Origin: an uncultured Oscillospiraceae bacterium
Lineage (GTDB): Bacteria; Bacillota; Clostridia; Oscillospirales; Oscillospiraceae
Direction: 5' to 3'
Length of the DNA stretch: 15,581 nt
Assembly: GCA_905234005.1 (NCBI GenBank)
Contig: CAJOFW010000011.1
Span: 10,263-25,843 of the forward strand
Shown here: positions 1-8,015 of the stretch, one piece after another
Numbering within the stretch: the stretch's first letter is position 1
How the letters are laid out: every line of letters starts with the position of its first letter
Notes under the pieces: model-generated
What the model saw: the letters and a program-made list of their open reading frames with translations, nothing else
What the model was told of the DNA's origin: nothing
Database searches by the model: none
Made by a program: the position numbers and the translations under genes

Positions 1-33
1 GATGTGGTATGATGTTCAAAAGCTTAACGCCTG

Positions 34-62
34 TTAAGAATTCGATTCGCAGACAGTATACC
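34..62 (+). promoter_or_regulatory. Weak possible promoter ahead of the VTC gene
   Basis: The first 91 bases are clearly AT-richer than the genes and carry no convincing coding. TTAAGA (34-39) and TATACC (57-62) are 17 bases apart, each matching four of six consensus positions. A start near base 69 would give a short leader. The match is weak, and the VTC gene may instead be transcribed from a promoter upstream of the window. Confidence 0.25.
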
Positions 63-91
63 ATACATTTTTGAAATTGGGAATGAATTTT

Positions 92-790
92 ATGAAAACT
101 TCCAGCGGCAACGAAATGCTCCGGCAGGAGCTGAAGTATTCGCTCGGGCGGGCGGAGTACGCGGCGATCCGGCAGCGCTGTCTTTCGGTGATGAAGCTCG
201 ACCCGCACGTCGGCCCCGAGGGGTACTACGACATCGCAAGCCTCTACTTCGACGACCTGGCCGACACGGCGCTGATGCAGAACTACAGCGGCGTATCCCG
301 GCGCGAAAAATTCCGCATCCGCTTCTACAACGGCAACAAAAACACCCTCCACCTCGAGAAGAAGGTCAAAATCGCCGGCCTCGGCAAGAAGTATTCCTGC
401 CCCATGACCCCCGACCAGCTCGAGCGGATGCTCGACGGCGACCTGTCGTGGATGATGGCCACGGGCTACCCGCTCATGCAGGAGCTGTACGTCCGAATGC
501 GGGACGAGCTGCTCCGCCCGAAGACGATCGTGTCCTACCGCCGCGAGCCGTTCATCTACGCCCCGGGCAACGTGCGTGTGACGTTCGACTTCAACATCCG
601 CAGCGGCATATTGAACCGCGATATGCTCTCCGGCGAAACGCCGCTCATCCCGGTGAACCCGGATCGGGTGCTGCTCGAGGTCAAGTGGGACGCGTTCCTG
701 CCCGACATCATCCGCATGATCCTGCAGGAGGGCACGCCGCGGGTGCAGGCGTTCTCGAAATACGCCTCCTGCCGGATGTTCGATATATGA
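92..790 (+). CDS. VTC-domain protein (polyphosphate polymerase-type fold)
   Basis: A 232-residue single-domain protein of the VTC family, named after the catalytic domain of yeast Vtc4, which makes polyphosphate from ATP inside a tunnel lined with basic residues. The expected tunnel positions are visible: ELKY (E13, K15), RIR (R75, R77), EKK (89-91), YRRE near 149, RVTFD (162-166), LLEVKW (E196, K198) and FSKY near 222. There is no signal peptide or membrane segment, so it is probably cytosolic or peripheral to the membrane. The ATG at 92 is chosen because GGGA lies nine bases upstream; ATG 83 and TTG 71 are in frame but poorly served. The next gene is DUF4956, its usual partner in Clostridia. 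Family assignment is firm; polyphosphate synthesis is inferred from the family. Confidence 0.9.
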   Translation: MKTSSGNEMLRQELKYSLGRAEYAAIRQRCLSVMKLDPHVGPEGYYDIASLYFDDLADTALMQNYSGVSRREKFRIRFYNGNKNTLHLEKKVKIAGLGKKYSCPMTPDQLERMLDGDLSWMMATGYPLMQELYVRMRDELLRPKTIVSYRREPFIYAPGNVRVTFDFNIRSGILNRDMLSGETPLIPVNPDRVLLEVKWDAFLPDIIRMILQEGTPRVQAFSKYASCRMFDI

Positions 791-867
791 TCCGTGCGGC
801 CGTCATCCGCGCCGCCATACTCTGTGCGACCTTAAATTTATTATATAACCCATAAGGAGAGCCTGCC

Positions 868-1539
868 ATGACATTCAACGACGTATTCAAATCCAGCTTC
901 CTCGAGAGCGTGACCGAATTCTCTCTCGGGGACGTGCTGCTCGCCATGCTGTTCGCCTGCGTGCTCGGCGCGTTCATCTACTTCATCTACAGGTGCACGT
1001 TCCAGGGCGTGATGTACTCGTCCGGCTTCGGCATCACCCTCGTCGGGCTGACGATGGTCACGACGCTCGTCATCCTCGCCGTCACCTCGAACATCGTCCT
1101 GTCCCTCGGCATGGTCGGCGCGCTGTCCATCGTCCGCTTCCGCGCCGCGATCAAGGAGCCGTTTGAGATCGTGTTCCTGTTCTGGGCGCTCGCGGTCGGC
1201 ATCGTCATCGGCGCCGGGATGTTCATGATGGCCGTCGTCGGCAGCGTCATCATCGGCGTCATCCTCATCGTCTTCGCCCGCCGCCGGATCGGCGAGCACC
1301 CCTACATCCTCGTCGTCGCCTGCGAAAACGGCGACGCGGAGAGCGCCGTCATGGAGAACCTCAAGACCTCCGCCGCCCGCGCCAAGGTCAAGGCCAAGAC
1401 CGTCACCCCGAACGGCATCGAGCTGTCCGTGGAGGTCACGCTCAAGGACGACGACGTCGCGTTCGTCACCGCCATCGCCGCCCTCGACGGCGTGCAGTCC
1501 GCCTCCCTCGTCACCTACAACGGCCAGTTCGCCGATTGA
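868..1539 (+). CDS. DUF4956 family membrane protein
   Basis: A 223-residue protein with about four or five membrane segments (roughly 21-41, 56-72, 76-90, 100-118, 120-137) and a soluble C-terminal half from about 145. The family hallmark is the conserved stretch GMVGALSIVRFR (81-92) followed by AIKEP, between the third and fourth segments. The tail looks like a small alpha/beta domain with alternating hydrophobic strands (ILVVAC, GIELSVEV, SASLVTY), which I cannot name further. AAGGAGA at 854-860 sits seven bases before the ATG. It lies 77 bases behind the VTC gene with no terminator between them, so co-transcription is likely. A plausible role is the membrane anchor or conduit for the VTC enzyme, as yeast VTC couples synthesis to a membrane channel; this is inference. 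The function of DUF4956 is not established. Confidence 0.9.
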   Translation: MTFNDVFKSSFLESVTEFSLGDVLLAMLFACVLGAFIYFIYRCTFQGVMYSSGFGITLVGLTMVTTLVILAVTSNIVLSLGMVGALSIVRFRAAIKEPFEIVFLFWALAVGIVIGAGMFMMAVVGSVIIGVILIVFARRRIGEHPYILVVACENGDAESAVMENLKTSAARAKVKAKTVTPNGIELSVEVTLKDDDVAFVTAIAALDGVQSASLVTYNGQFAD

Positions 1540-1571
1540 TCAGGGAAAGCAGAAAGCAGCCGTTAAAACGC

Positions 1572-1614
1572 AAAAAACGCTCCGTCTGCCCTCTGGACAG
1601 ACGGAGCGTTTTTT
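1572..1614. terminator. Bidirectional intrinsic terminator
   Basis: A perfect 17-bp inverted repeat (arms 1572-1588 and 1598-1614) with a nine-base loop. The outer six pairs are A:T, so each strand reads a GC-rich stem (core CGCTCCGTCTG) ending in a run of six T. It lies between the convergent stops of the DUF4956 gene and the AI-2E family gene and should stop transcription from both sides. Confidence 0.93.
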
Positions 1615-1617
1615 CGG

Positions 1618-2868
1618 TTATATGCAGTAGTCGTCGGGTTGGTTGTCGTCGGACGGCTCCGGCCGGCTGTCGGCGGAGGCTTCGGGGCGATCGGTTTCGG
1701 CCGGGGCATCCGGCGGCGGGGAGGCTTTGGGGGCGGCGCGGCGTTCGGCGCGGCGGCGCTCCAGGCGCTTCCATACGAGGTTTCGGAACAGGTAATCCGA
1801 TATCGCCGCGAACGGCACGGCCAGCAGAATGCCGCCCACCCCGAACATCCGGCCCCCGACGATGATCGTCACGAGCACCCACAGCGGGGACACGCCCTGC
1901 GAGTCGCCGTAGAATTTGGGCTTGAGGATGTAGCCGTCCACAAGCTGCAATATGATCGTGAAGACAAGAAACCACAGCACATGGCGGGGATTGACGAGCA
2001 GCAGGATGAACGCGCCGACGGTCGCGCCGGCGATCGGGCCGAACGTGGGCACGAGGTTGGCCACGCCGACGACGACGGAGATCAGCACCGCGTAGGGCAT
2101 GCCCATCGCCTTCATGAAGATGAAGTTCACGACGCCGATGAGAAGCCCGTCGAGCAGGTCGACCGTGATGTATCGGGACAGGATCGTGTTGCACCGTCTG
2201 GCAAAGGCCGTGATCTGGCGGTAGCGCTCCTCGGTCATGACGAGACGCATGAGCCGCTTGATGTTTACCTGCAGCTTCTCCTTGTCGAGCAGGAAGTAGA
2301 TCGCGAGGATGAAGCTCAGAACGCCGTTTAGAAAGCCCTTGCCGATCGTGAAGGACGTGTTGATGATGCGGCCGATGTTTTCCTGCAGGGTCGTGGTCAG
2401 CGACTGGAGGAACGTGTCCATATACTCGACGAGGTTCGTCAGGTCGAGCTGGTAGCCGGCGATCTCGATGTCGGCCGAGCTGAGCAGCCGCCGGAGCGAC
2501 GCGACGTAGTAGCCGAGGTTCGACGCGAGCACGCTGACGGAGGTTACGATCTGCGGGATCAGGGCGTTGGCGAGCAGGGTGACGAGCAGCAGGATCGTGA
2601 CGATCGCGAACACGATGGCCACCCGCCGCGCCGCCCGCTTCCGCTTTGCCCGGCGCAGAATCGTCCGCTGGTAGAAGATCACGAGCGCGTCGATGAGGTA
2701 GGCGATGACAAGGCCCCAGAGCACCGGCGTGAAGAATGTGAACACGCCGTGGAGCACGCGCAGGATATCGGTGATGTGCGCGAGCGTCAGATACAGCACG
2801 ACGCCGGAGCAGACCGCGATCGTGTACGGCACCCAGCGGCGGCCGAGGCCGCGCCAGCTCCACCTCAT
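1618..2868 (-). CDS. AI-2E family transporter (PF01594-type permease)
   Basis: A 416-residue polytopic membrane protein. Two N-terminal helices (about 14-33 and 41-65) precede a basic loop, a third helix near 83-105, a long soluble stretch (about 110-170) and a C-terminal block of helices. Family motifs are clear: NLVPTFGPIAGA (271-282), the YILKPKFYG segment (313-321) and GGRMFGVGGILLAVP (338-352). Members move small molecules or ions (TqsA for AI-2 export, others Na+/H+); the substrate here cannot be read from sequence. After about residue 370 there is a polar Pro/Asp/Glu-rich tail of about 45 residues ending DDYCI, not needed by the family. The ATG overlaps the TGA of the upstream activase gene by four bases, implying translational coupling. 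Transcription ends at the 1572-1614 hairpin. Confidence 0.9.
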   Translation of the reverse strand: MRWSWRGLGRRWVPYTIAVCSGVVLYLTLAHITDILRVLHGVFTFFTPVLWGLVIAYLIDALVIFYQRTILRRAKRKRAARRVAIVFAIVTILLLVTLLANALIPQIVTSVSVLASNLGYYVASLRRLLSSADIEIAGYQLDLTNLVEYMDTFLQSLTTTLQENIGRIINTSFTIGKGFLNGVLSFILAIYFLLDKEKLQVNIKRLMRLVMTEERYRQITAFARRCNTILSRYITVDLLDGLLIGVVNFIFMKAMGMPYAVLISVVVGVANLVPTFGPIAGATVGAFILLLVNPRHVLWFLVFTIILQLVDGYILKPKFYGDSQGVSPLWVLVTIIVGGRMFGVGGILLAVPFAAISDYLFRNLVWKRLERRRAERRAAPKASPPPDAPAETDRPEASADSRPEPSDDNQPDDYCI

Positions 2869-5819
2869 GACGCCTCGCTCCCGGACAGGCGTCTGTCACG
2901 CATGGCGGAGAACAGGCTGCGCAGACGGATCGTCACCGCGCCCATGTTGGAGATCTCGTCGATCTTGATCTGGGTGTACATCCGTCCGCCGCTCTCGAGG
3001 ATCTCGCGCACCTCGTCGGTCGTGATCGCGTCGACGCCGCAGCCGAACGACACGAGCTGTACGAGGTTCATGTTGACGTCCGGCGGGAGCGAGGCGATGT
3101 ACCGGGCGGCGGCGTACAGGCGGGCGTGGTATGTCCACTGGTTGCGGACGCCGACCGGGAACGCCGCGACGCGGTTCGAAAGGCTGTCCTCGGTGATGAC
3201 GACGGCCCCGAGGCGGCAGATCAGCGTGCTGATGCCGTGGCTGACCTCCGGGTCGATGTGATACGGACGGCCCGACAGCACGATGACCGGCATATCCTCC
3301 CGGCGGGCGATGGCGAGGTATTCGTCCGCCTTCTGCCGAACGCGGGAGAAGTAGCCCTCGTAGGCGGCGTAGCCGGCTTTCGCCGCCTCGCGCACGGCGG
3401 CGGGCGTGACCTCGGGGAAGTACGACCGGACGATGTCCGTCATGCGGCCGCGGAACTGCTTCGGGTCGGCGAGGCTGATGAAGTCGTCGATGAACGTGAT
3501 CTTGCGCAGCGCCGCCGTGTTCATTTTGAGCACCTGCGGGTAATAGGCGACGACCGGGCAGTTGTAGTGGTTCACGCCGAGGCCCTCCTCGACGTTGTAG
3601 CTCATGTTCGGGTAGAAGATCGCGTCCGGCTTCTGCGCGAGCAGCGCCTCGATGTGGCCGTGCATGAGCTTGGCCGGGTAGCACGCGGTGTCGGACGGGA
3701 TGGAATACTGCCCGGAGAGATACAGCTCCCTCGTGGACAGCGGCGAGACGAGGACGTTGAAGCCGAGCGTCCGCCAGAACGCGTGCCAGAAGGGCAGCAG
3801 CTCGAAGAAGTTCAGGCCGAGGGGAATGCCGATCGTCTTCCTTGCCGGGTCGCGCTCGTTTGCGCAGCACTCCCGGATGAGATCGAGCTTGAACTCGTAG
3901 AGGTCGTAGTGCTTCGGGGCCTCGTTCGTCTGCCGGATGGGGCGGTCGCAGCGGTTGCCGGCGATGTAGCGCCGCCCGCCGCCGAAGTCGTTGACGGTCA
4001 GGGCGCAGTGGTTGCCGCACCGGCCGCAGGTCACGGCCTTCGCCGTGTGCGTGAACGCCGCAAGCTCGGCCGGGCCGAGGATCGTCGACCCGGACGCCGG
4101 GGCGTGGTCGCGGGCGTACAGCGCCGCGCCGTAGGCGCCCATCAGCGCCGCGTACTTCGGGCGGATGACGTCGTGCCCGATCTCCATCTCGAACGAGCGG
4201 AGCACCGCGTCGTTTAAGAACGTGCCGCCCTGCACGACGATGTTCCGGCCGAGGGCTTCGGCGGACGCGCAGCGGATGACCTTGTACAGCGCGTTCTTCA
4301 CGACGCTGATGGACAGGCCCGCCGCGATGTCCTCCACGGTCGCGCCGTCCTTCTGCGCCTGCTTGACGGAGCTGTTCATGAACACCGTGCACCGGGAGCC
4401 GAGGTCGACCGGCCGCTTCGCGTAGAAGCCGAGCCGGGAGAACGCCTCCGCGCTGTAGCCCAGCGCCCCGGCGAACGTCTGCAGGAACGAGCCGCACCCG
4501 GACGAGCACGCCTCGTTCAGATAGATGCTGTCGATGGCCCCGTTTCGGATCTGGAAGCACTTGATGTCCTGCCCGCCGATGTCGAGGATGAAATCGACGT
4601 CCGGGCGGAATTTCTTCGCCGCCGTGTAGTGGGCGACGGTCTCCACGACGCCGCCGTCGAGCCGGAAGGCGCTGCGGATGATCTCCTCGCCGTAGCCCGT
4701 GACGACCGCGCCGCCGATGCGGATGTCGGGCCACTCGCGGTAGAGCGATTCGAGGTAATCGCGCACGATGGGGACGGGGTTTCCGTTGTTTGTCTCGTAC
4801 CGCGTGCGGAACACGCCGCCGTCGGCGTCGCACAGCAGCGCCTTGACGGTCGTGGAGCCGGCGTCGACGCCGAGGTACATGACGCCGTTCGGCGCGTCCA
4901 GCTCCCGGATGCCCTCGGACGCCCGTCTGTGGCGCTCGGCGAAGGCTTCATAATCGGCCTCCGTGCGGAAGAGCGGCTCACAGGCCGTGTACTCGCCCGC
5001 GCCGGCGGCGTTCTCGAGCCGCGACGCAAGCTCGTCGAGCGCGACCGGCTCGCCCACGCCGGCGGCGGCCGCGCCGAGGGCGACGAAATACAGCGAATTC
5101 TCCGGGCACAGTCCGGTCGTGCGCAGGGCCTCGTCAAAGCTTTTCCGCAGCTCGGATATGAACGTCAGCGGCCCGCCGAGGTAGAGGATGTTCCCCTCGA
5201 TGCGCCGCCCCTGGGCAAGCCCCGCGATCGTCTGGTTCACGACGGCGCGGAATATGCTCGCGGATACGTCCTCCTTGCGGGCGCCCTGGTTCAAAAGCGG
5301 CTGGATATCGGATTTCGCGAACACGCCGCAGCGGGACGCGATGGTATAGATTTTCTCATGCTTCGCGGCGAGGACGTTCATGTCGTCGATGGAAAGCCGC
5401 ATCAGCGACGCCATCTGGTCGATGAACGCGCCGGTGCCGCCGGCGCAGGTGCCGTTCATGCGCATTTCAAAGCCGCCGGTCAGAAAGAGGATCTTCGCGT
5501 CCTCGCCGCCCAGCTCGATGACGACGTCCGTCCCCGGCGCGAGCGTGCGCACGGCGACGCGTTCGGCGTAGACCTCCTGCACGAAGGGCAGGCCCATCGC
5601 GTCGGCAAGACCCATGCCCGCCGAGCCGGACAGCGCGACCGCCATCGGCTCGCCCGGGAATTTTTCGCTGACCGTCGTGATGAGGCGGCCGAGCTGCTCC
5701 GCGATCCGGGAGAAATGGCGCAGGTACTCGGAATAGAGAAGCCGGCCCTCGTCGTCCGTCACGACGCATTTGAGCGTCGTGGAGCCGACGTCGATGCCGA
5801 GTCGTTTCAGGCCGCTCAT
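2865..5819 (-). CDS. Double-domain acyl-CoA dehydratase activase-like protein (BcrAD/BadFG ATPase repeats plus DUF2229)
   Basis: A 984-residue protein. Two ASKHA-type activase domains come first (about 5-255 and 314-575): each opens with an ATP phosphate loop (IDVGSTTLK at 9-17, VDAGSTTVK at 318-326) and has a second nucleotide motif (IELGGEDAK, ILDIGGQDIK). Each keeps the paired cysteines that hold the bridging [4Fe-4S] cluster in HgdC-type activators: C125 and C164, then C438/C442 and C477. A cysteine-rich linker follows (C598, C601, C605, C624), possibly a further metal site. The C-terminal third (about 660-975) is the DUF2229/COG3580-type region, with DTACYPAKLMHGH (710-722) and SFGCGVDA (924-931). 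HgdC-type activators drive ATP-dependent electron transfer to a dehydratase; here the two domains could form an internal pseudo-dimer. It overlaps both neighbours by four bases (ATGA). The true substrate is unknown. Confidence 0.9.
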   Translation of the reverse strand: MSGLKRLGIDVGSTTLKCVVTDDEGRLLYSEYLRHFSRIAEQLGRLITTVSEKFPGEPMAVALSGSAGMGLADAMGLPFVQEVYAERVAVRTLAPGTDVVIELGGEDAKILFLTGGFEMRMNGTCAGGTGAFIDQMASLMRLSIDDMNVLAAKHEKIYTIASRCGVFAKSDIQPLLNQGARKEDVSASIFRAVVNQTIAGLAQGRRIEGNILYLGGPLTFISELRKSFDEALRTTGLCPENSLYFVALGAAAAGVGEPVALDELASRLENAAGAGEYTACEPLFRTEADYEAFAERHRRASEGIRELDAPNGVMYLGVDAGSTTVKALLCDADGGVFRTRYETNNGNPVPIVRDYLESLYREWPDIRIGGAVVTGYGEEIIRSAFRLDGGVVETVAHYTAAKKFRPDVDFILDIGGQDIKCFQIRNGAIDSIYLNEACSSGCGSFLQTFAGALGYSAEAFSRLGFYAKRPVDLGSRCTVFMNSSVKQAQKDGATVEDIAAGLSISVVKNALYKVIRCASAEALGRNIVVQGGTFLNDAVLRSFEMEIGHDVIRPKYAALMGAYGAALYARDHAPASGSTILGPAELAAFTHTAKAVTCGRCGNHCALTVNDFGGGRRYIAGNRCDRPIRQTNEAPKHYDLYEFKLDLIRECCANERDPARKTIGIPLGLNFFELLPFWHAFWRTLGFNVLVSPLSTRELYLSGQYSIPSDTACYPAKLMHGHIEALLAQKPDAIFYPNMSYNVEEGLGVNHYNCPVVAYYPQVLKMNTAALRKITFIDDFISLADPKQFRGRMTDIVRSYFPEVTPAAVREAAKAGYAAYEGYFSRVRQKADEYLAIARREDMPVIVLSGRPYHIDPEVSHGISTLICRLGAVVITEDSLSNRVAAFPVGVRNQWTYHARLYAAARYIASLPPDVNMNLVQLVSFGCGVDAITTDEVREILESGGRMYTQIKIDEISNMGAVTIRLRSLFSAMRDRRLSGSEAS

Positions 5820-7066
5820 ACCGCCGCCGCCTCCTGTTCACGCGCCATGGCGAGCATGAGCTTGATGCGGTTCTCCTGGTTGACCTTCGACGCGCCGGCG
5901 TCGTAATCGACGGGGAATATGTTCGCCTCGGGGTACAGCTCCCGCAGGCGGCGGATGGTGCCCTTGCCGACGATGTGGTTCGGCAGACAGCCGAACGGCT
6001 GGGCGCAGATGACGTTCGTGTAGCCCTTCTCGATCAGCTCCGCCGTCTCGCCGGGCAGAAGCCAGCCCTCGCCCATCTTGACGCCCCGGTCGATGACCTG
6101 CTCGGCCAGCTCCTTGACCCGGTCGAACGCCACGGGCGCGATGAACTCGGGATACGGCTCGAGCGCCTCGAGCATGGCCTCCTCCCAGCGGTCGGCGATT
6201 TTCTCCGCGAGCCGGCCCGCCCAGGTGTTCACAAGCGGGGAGCCGTAGTAGCGGTGGTCGACCTCCATGTTCGCGAAGCAGTACTGGAAGAAGCCCAGCA
6301 CGCCCGGCACCATGTACTCGCAGCCCTGCGACAGCAGGAACTTCTCAAGGCCGTTGTTGCCGAACGAGGCGTATTTGACGTATATCTCGCCGACGATGCC
6401 GACCTTGACGGTGTCGCGTTTTTCGCGGGGGATGTCGTGGAAGTCCCGCACCATCGCCGCGAGGTTTTCCCGCATATCGCGGCCGGAAAGGCCGCGGTTG
6501 TGGGCGAACTGGTCGGTGATGCGCTCGGCCCAGCGGGTCACGACGCGCTGCGTGTCGCCGGGGTTTATCTCGTACGGCAGCGTCTGGTTTTTGAGCAGCA
6601 GCAGCATATCGCCGTAGATGATCGCCCGGATGCCGGTCAGGATCATCGGCACCGTGAACCTGAAGCCCGAGTATTTCTCGAACCTGCCGAAGCTCAGGGC
6701 GATGACGGGCACGTATTCCATGCCCATCTTTTTGAGCGCCTTGCGAAGCAGCATGACGTAATTCGAGGCGCGGCAGCCGCCGCCGGTCTGAAACTGGATC
6801 AGGGCGACCCTGTGCGGGTCGAAGTCCCCGCACGTCAGCGCGTAGAGCTGCTGGCCCACGGCGCAGATGGCGGGATAGCACACGTCGTTGTGCAGGTACT
6901 TGAGGCCGGTGTCGATGACCTTCTTGCCCTCGTAGTGCACCACGGTCACGTTGTAGCCGTGCAGCCGGAACGCCGCCTCGAGGATCTCCATGTGCGTGGG
7001 GAATATGTCGGGCGTGATGATCGTGTAATCGCGCCGCATCTCTTTCGTGAAATCAACTGTGGTCAT
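5816..7066 (-). CDS. 2-hydroxyacyl-CoA dehydratase D-component-like protein (HgdB/COG3581 type)
   Basis: A 416-residue soluble protein resembling the D-component-like part of 2-hydroxyglutaryl-CoA dehydratase relatives. Cysteines stand at 63, 68, 79, 98, 249, 263, 354 and 360; NDVCYPAIC (60-68), QTGGGCRASNY (93-103) and CAQPFGCLPNHI (354-365) are family-type motifs and candidates for Fe-S ligation. In many Clostridia this region is, to my knowledge, the C-terminal part of a roughly 1,400-residue protein that begins with the activase repeats; here it is a separate gene placed before them. The frame stays open to 7885, but ATG 7066 is chosen because GGAG lies seven bases upstream and homology begins just after it. 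It follows plsY by 53 bases and shares ATGA with the activase gene. No CoA-substrate gene is adjacent, so the reaction is unknown. Confidence 0.87.
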   Translation of the reverse strand: MTTVDFTKEMRRDYTIITPDIFPTHMEILEAAFRLHGYNVTVVHYEGKKVIDTGLKYLHNDVCYPAICAVGQQLYALTCGDFDPHRVALIQFQTGGGCRASNYVMLLRKALKKMGMEYVPVIALSFGRFEKYSGFRFTVPMILTGIRAIIYGDMLLLLKNQTLPYEINPGDTQRVVTRWAERITDQFAHNRGLSGRDMRENLAAMVRDFHDIPREKRDTVKVGIVGEIYVKYASFGNNGLEKFLLSQGCEYMVPGVLGFFQYCFANMEVDHRYYGSPLVNTWAGRLAEKIADRWEEAMLEALEPYPEFIAPVAFDRVKELAEQVIDRGVKMGEGWLLPGETAELIEKGYTNVICAQPFGCLPNHIVGKGTIRRLRELYPEANIFPVDYDAGASKVNQENRIKLMLAMAREQEAAAV

Positions 7067-7119
7067 TGTGTAACTCCATGTATCTCCGGGTTCTGTGCCA
7101 TATATATGTTCCGACAGTA

Positions 7120-7749
7120 TCAATCCTTCGGGCGGTCGTGGAAGCGGAATTTTGACTCCTCGCCCCGGCACAGGCGCACGATGTTCTCCCGGTGGCGCAG
7201 GATCAGCACCGCCACGCAGACGGCGGACATGATCAGCGCCGCCGGGTCCGGCTTCGTCAGCGCCAGCAGCGCGACGGTCGAGACCGTCGCGACGATGACC
7301 GCGAGGGACATATACCGCGTCACCAGCAGCATCACGGCGACGACGACAAAGCCGATCGCCGTCACACGCCAGTCGACAAACCAGAACGAGCCGCCGTAGA
7401 CCGCCGCGCCCTTGCCGCCCCGGAAGCCGTACCACACCGGGAACGAGTGGCCGAGCATCGCGAACAGGCAGGCGTACGCCGCGCCGAGCTGGCCCCGCCC
7501 GATTATGTGCTCGAACAGAAGCCGCGCCCCGAGACAGACAAGCGCCGCCTTGAGGATGTCGCAGGCGAAGACGAACCACGCCATTTTGTTGCCGAACAGA
7601 CGCTTGAAGTTCGTGAACCCGGCGTTGTGGCTGCCGTACTCCCGCAGGTCGACGTGGTACACCCGCCGGGAGACGATGATGGACGGATTGACCGACCCGA
7701 CGAGGTACGCCCCGACGGCGGTCAGAAAATAAAGCAGAAAAATCTTCAT
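7120..7749 (-). CDS. plsY: Glycerol-3-phosphate acyltransferase PlsY
   Basis: A 209-residue integral membrane acyltransferase that moves an acyl group from acyl-phosphate to glycerol-3-phosphate, giving lysophosphatidate, the first step of phospholipid synthesis. All three family motifs are present: GSHNAGFTN (39-47, a variant of the usual GSGNIGATN), GHSFPVWYGFRGGKG (100-114) and RHRENIVRL (185-193). Membrane helices run from residues 2-20 onward. The open frame continues 42 codons further upstream, but ATG 7749 (MKIFLLYFL) starts at the expected first helix; its ribosome site (GTGGGTG) is weak. It is the first gene of the minus-strand operon, with a promoter at 7876-7904 and a leader of about 120 bases. 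The His at position 41 and Phe at 45 differ from the commonest motif. Confidence 0.92.
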   Translation of the reverse strand: MKIFLLYFLTAVGAYLVGSVNPSIIVSRRVYHVDLREYGSHNAGFTNFKRLFGNKMAWFVFACDILKAALVCLGARLLFEHIIGRGQLGAAYACLFAMLGHSFPVWYGFRGGKGAAVYGGSFWFVDWRVTAIGFVVVAVMLLVTRYMSLAVIVATVSTVALLALTKPDPAALIMSAVCVAVLILRHRENIVRLCRGEESKFRFHDRPKD

Positions 7750-7875
7750 ACGAACACCCACTTGCCTGTAATGCCGGCGCATACGCCCGTGACGCGTCCG
7801 ATCCGCCGCCTTTTTCACGGCTGACGGACGGTCTGTCCGGGCATATCGGCGCTTTTCCGGCCATATTATCAACAT

Positions 7876-7904
7876 ATACTAGCATATTCGACGCCCTTTG
7901 ACAA
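7876..7904 (-). promoter_or_regulatory. Promoter for the plsY operon
   Basis: Read on the minus strand: TTGTCA (7904-7899), a 17-base spacer, then TAGTAT (7881-7876) preceded by TGC, an extended -10. Transcription would start near 7869, about 120 bases before the plsY ATG. The surrounding DNA is AT-rich against a GC-rich background. Confidence 0.62.
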
Positions 7905-7986
7905 GCAAACCGGGCGAAAAGTTCACCCTTCGTTCACAATCCGCCGCGCCGTCACGCCGCACATCACGCCGCCGGGAAAATCGCTC

Positions 7987-8015
7987 TTGCCGAATCCGGC
8001 GATGTGCGATATAAT
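7987..8015 (+). promoter_or_regulatory. Promoter for the lipid kinase gene
   Basis: TTGCCG (7987-7992), 17 bases, then a perfect TATAAT (8010-8015). The start would fall near 8022, giving a leader of about 74 bases to the ATG at 8096. The -10 lies inside a palindrome at 8009-8029. Confidence 0.75.

Noticed and set aside
2..37. Short frame reading MWYDVQKLNAC to a TAA, as the tail of an upstream gene
   Set aside because: Its codons are AT-rich, unlike every gene here, and nothing in 11 residues supports a family.
1511..2899. Long minus-strand frame overlapping the AI-2E family gene
   Set aside because: It is an out-of-frame reading of GC-rich DNA, rich in Arg/Ala/His/Pro with no family motif; the 1618-2868 frame has clear membrane helices and motifs.
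2896..5906. Long alternative frames across the activase gene on both strands
   Set aside because: Low-complexity Arg/Ala/Val/Asp translations, no ribosome sites and no motifs; the activase frame explains the DNA.
7067..7119. A separate promoter between plsY and the dehydratase-like gene
   Set aside because: TTGATA and an ATATATAT run are present on the minus strand but are spaced about 13 bases apart, too short for a normal promoter.
7750..7869. A riboswitch in the plsY leader
   Set aside because: The leader is about 120 bases, but I see no known aptamer consensus and no terminator hairpin before the start codon.
7067..7885. In-frame extension of the dehydratase-like protein over plsY
   Set aside because: The added 273 residues are a shadow of plsY and have no homology pattern; GGAG is correctly spaced before ATG 7066.
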